DNA from: Lacrimispora sp. 210928-DFI.3.58
GTDB lineage: Bacteria > Bacillota > Clostridia > Lachnospirales > Lachnospiraceae
Reading direction: 5' to 3'
Length of the DNA stretch: 54,536 bases
Assembly (NCBI RefSeq): GCF_020554865.1
Contig: NZ_JAJCIC010000033.1
Span: forward strand, 1-54,536
Positions 50,064 to 54,536 of the stretch are shown here, piece after piece (position 1 is the first letter of the stretch; each line of letters begins with the position of its first letter). The notes beneath the pieces were generated by a model. That model was given only the letters and a program-made list of their open reading frames with translations, was not told the origin of the DNA and searched no databases. Made by a program: the position numbers and the translations under genes.

Positions 50064-51900
50064 CGTCTATTTCCTCTTCCTTTGCTGCTTTGCGCTTCCT
50101 GCGGATGTGTATCACGGTCCCTGCTGCGGCGGCCAGCACCATGACGGCAGCTCCTATGAGATAGAGCTTATATCTGCCCCAGAAGGAGGGCGGCTCCTCC
50201 ATTCCCATGGCCTCTGCATCCACATCCATTGCTGCGTCCCACTCCATAGGCATATCTTCCGTCACCATAAGAGTCAGCTCCTTCTCCACAGGCTCTGCCG
50301 CCACGCCGTTCTCATCCTCATAGTCGATCCTTACCTTGATGGTCCCATCGTCCATGGTGGGCGCAATGCCTGTGAGCATGGTGTCCACATTCCCCGTTTC
50401 TCCGGGCTTGATATTGCCCACATAGGCGTCTGTCGGCTTGATGGAATCCCCCTCAAAGGTGACGGTCACATTGTAGAGGATCACCTTTCCTGTGTTGTTG
50501 ATGCCGAACATGACATTGGACTCCGAACCGACTGTCATGTTATCCGGCATGACATCGATGTTGCTGGTGGACAGCCTCGCATACTGCTTCACAGGGATAT
50601 CCACGGTAATGCTCTCCTCCGCGTTTTTAAACTCCGGACTGTCGTATTTTTCCTTTACCGTAATGCCGTAGGAGCGCTGGTCTACGCCTGCCTTTGCCGT
50701 AAATCTGGCCCGCAGCTCCGTGCTCTGTCCGGGAGATAAGGCATTGATCACCATGGAGGAGGTTCCTGCCTCTGTGGTGAATACGGCGCTGTCGGAAACC
50801 TTTTCTGATTCCAGATTAAAGAGGATGTTGCTGGCAGGTACGCTTGTGGAAGCATTCTTCATGTTCAGCACCAGCTCAAACTCGCTCCCCGCATAGATCT
50901 CCTCCGGAATGGTATAGTAGCTGTCCACGATCAGCCTCGCCCTGGTCCTGTCGTTGGCATCAAAATCCCTTAAGTCATCCTCCTTGTCCTTCGATACCAC
51001 ATGGACGTAAAAGGTACCCTCCTCCGTGTGCAGGTCGCCCTCGGAGCTCAATCGGAAGGTAATGGTAAATTTAATGGGATAATAGCCTGTGTAGGAGTCC
51101 TTGCGTATGGCCATGCTGTAGGGCGCTGTCACGGTCTCACCGAACCCCACACGCTCAAAGGTCCTGTCGTAATTGCCGTCATTGATCTCAAATGGGAACT
51201 TGGCATCGTCCTCTGAGAGCTGCATGCTGACCGTCACATCCTGGGCCGTTGTCTCCCTGCGGTTCCGGAAATTCACACCGAAATTACAGACCTCCGGATA
51301 AACTCCCCTGGGAGTGGACTGGTTCTCGCCGATCACAAAATAAGTGCCCTCCTTCTTATCCTCCTCCTCATCTGCTGAGGTAGAGGAGCTGGTGGATACC
51401 CAGATGTTCACATAGTCAATGTCGCTTCCGCCGTCCCATTCGATCAAAATAGGAATGCTGTAATAGCCCTGAGCGGCGTCACGGCGCACACGGGCAGAGA
51501 GAGACACGCTCTTCACGCTTCCCTTGTCAATATTGCCTACGCTCTTTGGGGTAAAGGTGGTCTCCATGATCTCAAAGGGATAGTAGTCGATCAGGTAATC
51601 GCCCTCTCCCTTTTCCTCGATAAACTGGAAGTCCCCGGTCTCCGCCAGGCTGATCTTTACATTCTTCATATCCTCATCCGTGGAACGGATGCGGAAGGGA
51701 ATGCTCATGGATTTGCCTATATTTCCCCTGGGGGATTTGGTGGTAAATATATAGTCATTATTGCTGGCATTGGTATTATAGCCCAGCTTAAAATCTGATG
51801 CAGAGGCGTGAACAGGCGCTGCCAGGGCCATCACGGCCGCTGCCAGCAATGCTATGAGCCTTTTCTTCCTGTTTCCTGCTTTGCTGTTAACTGTTCCCAT
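50050..51900 (-). CDS. exported, membrane-anchored protein with Ig-like (NEW3/CARDB-type) domains
   Basis: A 616-residue protein. Signal peptide at 1-34 (LIALLAAAVMALAAPVHASA), then four or so beta-sandwich repeats similar to COG1361/S-layer or alpha-galactosidase NEW3 modules (for example IPFRIRSTDEDMKNVKISL and ELVLNMKNASTSVPASNILF), one membrane segment at about 580-600 and the basic cytoplasmic tail IRRKRKAAKEEE. It is encoded between the ATPase and permease genes with 14-base overlaps, so it is probably a dedicated outer partner of this transporter. Confidence 0.87.
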   Translation of the reverse strand: MGTVNSKAGNRKKRLIALLAAAVMALAAPVHASASDFKLGYNTNASNNDYIFTTKSPRGNIGKSMSIPFRIRSTDEDMKNVKISLAETGDFQFIEEKGEGDYLIDYYPFEIMETTFTPKSVGNIDKGSVKSVSLSARVRRDAAQGYYSIPILIEWDGGSDIDYVNIWVSTSSSTSADEEEDKKEGTYFVIGENQSTPRGVYPEVCNFGVNFRNRRETTAQDVTVSMQLSEDDAKFPFEINDGNYDRTFERVGFGETVTAPYSMAIRKDSYTGYYPIKFTITFRLSSEGDLHTEEGTFYVHVVSKDKEDDLRDFDANDRTRARLIVDSYYTIPEEIYAGSEFELVLNMKNASTSVPASNILFNLESEKVSDSAVFTTEAGTSSMVINALSPGQSTELRARFTAKAGVDQRSYGITVKEKYDSPEFKNAEESITVDIPVKQYARLSTSNIDVMPDNMTVGSESNVMFGINNTGKVILYNVTVTFEGDSIKPTDAYVGNIKPGETGNVDTMLTGIAPTMDDGTIKVRIDYEDENGVAAEPVEKELTLMVTEDMPMEWDAAMDVDAEAMGMEEPPSFWGRYKLYLIGAAVMVLAAAAGTVIHIRRKRKAAKEEEIDDEIS

Positions 51901-52717
51901 TTCTATATTCTCCCTCTTTGACCCTTGCAGGGTTTCCTCCTGTATTTACTATAAAAGACCCTGGCTCTTCCTCCTCCAGGGCCGACCGGCCTCCTGTCTC
52001 GATCCCCACGATCTTTCCATCCACAATGCGGATCCTCCTGTCTGCATAAGAGGCCAGATTATTGTCATGAGTTACCATCACAAGGGTCTGCTTCTGTTCC
52101 TTTACAATGCGCTGCATGAGCCTCAGCACCTCCATGGTGGTTCTGGAATCCAAATTTCCCGTGGGCTCGTCTGCAAAGATGATCTGCGGGTTCACCACCA
52201 GAGCCCTGGCGATCCCCACTCTCTGCTGCTGTCCGCCGGACATCTGGTTTGGCATATGCTTTGCCTGGTCTCCCACTCCTACCAGCTTCATGAACTTTTC
52301 TGCCCGTTTTAACCTCTCCCGCTTTGGTATTCCACGGAAGGATAAGGGAAGGGCTACGTTCTCAATGGCATTCATGGTGTTTAGAAGGTTATAGGACTGG
52401 AAAATGAAGCCTACCTTTTCGCGCCGGAAGGCCACCAGCTGCTTTTCCGTCATCTTCTCGATATGTACCTTTCCGATCACGATCTCGCCCTTTGTGGGCT
52501 TTTCAAGGCCCGCCAGCATGTTGAGCAGGGTGGATTTGCCGGAGCCGGAGGTGCCCACAATGGCGACAAATTCTCCCCGGTACAATTCAAAATCCACGCC
52601 ATTTAATGCGCGGACCTTCGTCTCTCCTACACGGTATATTTTATAAAGGTTTTTTACCTGAATGGCTGCAGGGCGTTTCTCCTCCTCAGGCACTGTCCTC
52701 AAGCTCGTATCCTCCAC
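51887..52717 (-). CDS. MacB/LolD-type ABC transporter ATP-binding protein
   Basis: A 276-residue ATPase. Walker A GTSGSGKST, Q-loop FIFQSYNLL, signature MSGGQQQRVGIARAL, Walker B IIFADEPTGNLD and H-loop VMVTHDNN. A C-terminal extension of about 40 residues follows the ATPase fold. The start is GTG at 52717 with AGGAGG nine bases upstream. It powers the permease encoded two genes downstream. Confidence 0.95.
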   Translation of the reverse strand: MEDTSLRTVPEEEKRPAAIQVKNLYKIYRVGETKVRALNGVDFELYRGEFVAIVGTSGSGKSTLLNMLAGLEKPTKGEIVIGKVHIEKMTEKQLVAFRREKVGFIFQSYNLLNTMNAIENVALPLSFRGIPKRERLKRAEKFMKLVGVGDQAKHMPNQMSGGQQQRVGIARALVVNPQIIFADEPTGNLDSRTTMEVLRLMQRIVKEQKQTLVMVTHDNNLASYADRRIRIVDGKIVGIETGGRSALEEEEPGSFIVNTGGNPARVKEGEYRNGNS

Positions 52718-53051
52718 ACCCCTTTGCCTCCTCTCATGACATATTCCTGTGCTTTGTTCATTATAGCATATCGTGAAACCCCCGTCCCCCTGTTTTTCCT
52801 TTAGAGTTCCTTAATTATTCCTTACTATGAAAGTCTACGCGTTTTTTCCTGCTTTTGCCCCTTTTCGATAATACCACAATTTTTTCAAAAATCCACCAAA
52901 TTCCCCTTGACTTATGGGACATTCTATGTAAGAATATGACGAGGCACAAATCAGTGCCATATCTGGCTGGTCCGGCTATCGCACTGGTGAGGTGTGAAAT
53001 ATTTCCCAAATCAAAGGTTACATACAAATTCATACAGGCAAAGGAGAACAC
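52718..53051 (+). promoter_or_regulatory. intergenic region with pyrB promoter and leader hairpin
   Basis: Plus-strand -35 TTGACT (52907-52912) and -10-like AAGAAT (52930-52935) with a 17-base spacer. The leader folds GGCAC/GTGCC or, as an alternative, CAGTGC...GCACTG (52953-52996). No T-run terminator is seen, so attenuation in the usual sense is not evident. AAAGGAG lies seven bases before the pyrB ATG. Nothing else is recognised in the divergent gap. Confidence 0.6.
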
Positions 53052-53975
53052 ATGAGACATTTATTGAATCCCTTAGACTTCTCTGTGGAAGAGATTGATG
53101 ACCTTCTGGCCCTTGCAAGAGACATTGAGCAGAATCTTCCGAAGTATGCCCATGTCTGCGATGGAAAGAAGCTGGCAACCCTTTTCTATGAGCCCAGCAC
53201 CAGGACCCGCTTAAGTTTTGAATCCGCTATGCTGAGCCTGGGAGGCAGCGTATTAGGCTTTTCATCCGCCAATTCCAGCTCTGCTGCCAAAGGAGAAAGC
53301 GTTGCAGATACCATCCGCATGATATCCTGCTACTCCGATATCTGCGCAATGCGCCATCCAAAGGAAGGCGCTGCCTTCGTAGCCGCACAGAAGGCCCAGA
53401 TCCCTGTAATCAATGCAGGTGACGGCGGCCACCAGCATCCCACTCAGACCCTGACAGACCTTATGACCATCCGTTCCATGAAGGGACGTCTGGACAACAT
53501 GGTGATCGGTCTCTGCGGCGACTTAAAATTTGGCCGTACCGTACACTCCCTGATCAATGCCATGGTGCGTTATCCCGGCATCAAGTTTGTCCTGATCTCC
53601 CCGCCGGAGCTGCGTATTCCTGACAACATCCGTGAGGACGTGCTCATTGCCAACAACATTCCTTTTGAGGAGGTTGGAAACCTGGATGAAGCCCTCGGAC
53701 AGCTGGATATCCTGTATATGACCCGCGTTCAGAAGGAACGCTTCTTTAATGAAGAGGACTATATCCGCTTAAAGGACTGCTACATCCTGGACAAGAAGAA
53801 AATGAAGCTTGCCAAAGAGGACATGTACGTTCTTCATCCCCTTCCCCGTGTAAATGAGATCTCTGTTGAGGTGGATGACGACTCAAGAGCCGCCTACTTC
53901 CGTCAGGCCCAGTACGGTGTCTACGTGCGTATGGCCCTCATCATGACATTACTGGAGGTGGAGAAGCCATGTTAA
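53052..53975 (+). CDS. pyrB: aspartate carbamoyltransferase catalytic subunit
   Basis: A 307-residue enzyme of pyrimidine synthesis joining carbamoyl phosphate and aspartate. [15 protein letters not shown] is the carbamoyl-phosphate motif, SSAAKGES the 80s loop, [15 protein letters not shown] the His loop, and [11 protein letters not shown] the 240s region. Length and motifs fit the E. coli-type catalytic chain. The stop overlaps the pyrI start by seven bases. Confidence 0.97.
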   Translation: MRHLLNPLDFSVEEIDDLLALARDIEQNLPKYAHVCDGKKLATLFYEPSTRTRLSFESAMLSLGGSVLGFSSANSSSAAKGESVADTIRMISCYSDICAMRHPKEGAAFVAAQKAQIPVINAGDGGHQHPTQTLTDLMTIRSMKGRLDNMVIGLCGDLKFGRTVHSLINAMVRYPGIKFVLISPPELRIPDNIREDVLIANNIPFEEVGNLDEALGQLDILYMTRVQKERFFNEEDYIRLKDCYILDKKKMKLAKEDMYVLHPLPRVNEISVEVDDDSRAAYFRQAQYGVYVRMALIMTLLEVEKPC

Positions 53976-54400
53976 ATATCAGCGGATTAAAAGAAGGAAT
54001 CGTATTAGACCACATTGAGGCCGGAAAGAGCCTGGACATCTATTACCACTTAGGCCTTGACAAGCTGGACTGCCAGGTAGCCATTATCAAGAACGCCCGC
54101 AGCAACAAGATGGGCCGCAAGGACATCATCAAGATCGAGGGCGGCCTTGACACCATTGATTTAAAGGTGTTGGGCTACATTGACCACAACATTACCATCA
54201 ACATTATCCGCGATGACAAGATCGTAGAGAAGCGCGCCTTAAAGCTTCCAAAGAAGATCACCAACGTCATCCAGTGTAAAAATCCCCGCTGTATCACCTC
54301 TATCGAGCAGGAGCTTCCCCACATCTTTTATCTGGCTGACGAGAAGACAGAGACCTACCGCTGCCAGTATTGTGAGGAGAAGTACAGCGAATATAAATAA
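53969..54400 (+). CDS. pyrI: aspartate carbamoyltransferase regulatory subunit
   Basis: A 143-residue allosteric subunit. The N-terminal nucleotide-binding domain has [20 protein letters not shown] and [12 protein letters not shown]. The C-terminal zinc domain has the four cysteines C-x4-C (CKNPRC) and C-x2-C (CQYC). It binds ATP or CTP and holds catalytic trimers together, giving feedback control. Confidence 0.97.
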   Translation: MLNISGLKEGIVLDHIEAGKSLDIYYHLGLDKLDCQVAIIKNARSNKMGRKDIIKIEGGLDTIDLKVLGYIDHNITINIIRDDKIVEKRALKLPKKITNVIQCKNPRCITSIEQELPHIFYLADEKTETYRCQYCEEKYSEYK

Positions 54401-54414
54401 GATTGAAACAATGA

Positions 54415-54445
54415 GGCCGGACTTCCTTCTATGGGAAGTCCGGCC
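54415..54445 (+). terminator. hairpin after pyrI
   Basis: A 12-base-pair perfect stem GGCCGGACTTCC/GGAAGTCCGGCC around a short loop, 15 bases after the stop. The T run is missing, so it may work as a weak or bidirectional terminator between converging genes. Confidence 0.65.
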
Positions 54446-54471
54446 CAATCGTCTATATAACAACTCTTTCT

Positions 54472-54536
54472 TTATTTTTCTCGTATATGGTAAATAACCA
54501 GTCCTCCGGACAAAATAATGCCAGCCCAAAGGCTGG
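54472..54536 (-). CDS. possible 3' end of a membrane protein gene
   Basis: At the right edge a minus-strand frame ends at TAA (54472-54474). It encodes about 20 residues, WAGIILSGGLVIYHIREK, like a last membrane helix with a charged end. Too short to identify, and it may be chance. Confidence 0.25.
   Translation of the reverse strand, partial: SLWAGIILSGGLVIYHIREK

Noticed and set aside
49879..50739. A 286-codon plus-strand frame over the ABC operon
   Set aside because: His/Cys-rich shadow of two genes with clear motifs on the other strand.
54239..54529. A 96-codon minus-strand frame at the right edge
   Set aside because: Most of it is antisense to pyrI and crosses the terminator hairpin.

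Overview
The window looks like the chromosome of an anaerobic, spore-forming Clostridia member, most likely Lachnospiraceae. Supporting signs are a sigma-K gene, a glycyl radical enzyme with its activase, a split purine pathway (separate IMP cyclohydrolase and AICAR transformylase), Gram-positive type LexA boxes, PTS operons and PyrB/PyrI. Two base-composition domains meet near position 18,480. To the left is AT-rich accessory DNA; to the right is GC-richer core chromosome. No rRNA, tRNA or CRISPR array was seen.

Left domain (1-18,480): an accessory element that interrupts comM. Eighteen minus-strand genes (17,076 down to 179) are packed with overlaps or very short gaps and read as one operon. 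It holds a complete His-Xaa-Ser (Hxs) peptide-modification set: HxsD plus a shorter HxsD-like protein, the radical SAM maturases HxsC and HxsB, and a membrane-anchored His-Xaa-Ser repeat protein. Embedded with it are an A24 prepilin-peptidase-like protein, a MORN-repeat membrane protein, two other membrane proteins, a Ser/Thr kinase with four T-x-I-N-P motifs, a coiled-coil protein, a double-zinc-ribbon/FHA protein, a third (NrdG-like) radical SAM protein, a ClpB-like AAA+ ATPase, a PP2C phosphatase, a DUF4236 protein, a DHFR-like small protein and a lipoprotein nuclease. I infer a phospho-signalling-controlled envelope or secreted system whose substrate is the modified HxS protein. I do not know it as a described system. 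At the right border, repeated GTTTCRGATGTWAAT-like motifs and a terminal 5'-TGT next to truncated comM suggest a Tn7-like transposon end.

Right domain. 18,465-24,446: comM remnant, an SOS-type DNA repair pair (radical SAM protein plus partner, with two LexA boxes around the promoter), galE and sigK. 24,538-36,912: a sugar cluster with a fructose-type PTS (EIIA, EIIC, EIIB), a PRD/EIIA regulator broken by one in-frame TGA, a GCVE-type glycyl radical enzyme with activase, a fructose-6-phosphate aldolase homologue, a Gfo/Idh oxidoreductase, a UPF0303 protein, an SDR, a pentulose-phosphate-epimerase-like protein and a DeoR regulator. The set fits the radical route for 1,5-anhydroglucitol 6-phosphate. 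Both main promoters carry TTATTGTTTT-type repeats.

37,029-44,077: a purine salvage and breakdown region: guanine deaminase, NCS2 purine permease and a three-subunit xanthine dehydrogenase, controlled by two guanine-type purine riboswitches. 44,248-48,621: an LTA-synthase-like sulfatase, then the last two steps of IMP synthesis, with a ZTP riboswitch before the cyclohydrolase and an elaborate stem-loop array between the two genes. 48,690-52,717: an ABC exporter with a secreted, membrane-anchored Ig-like subunit. 53,052-54,400: pyrBI on the plus strand.
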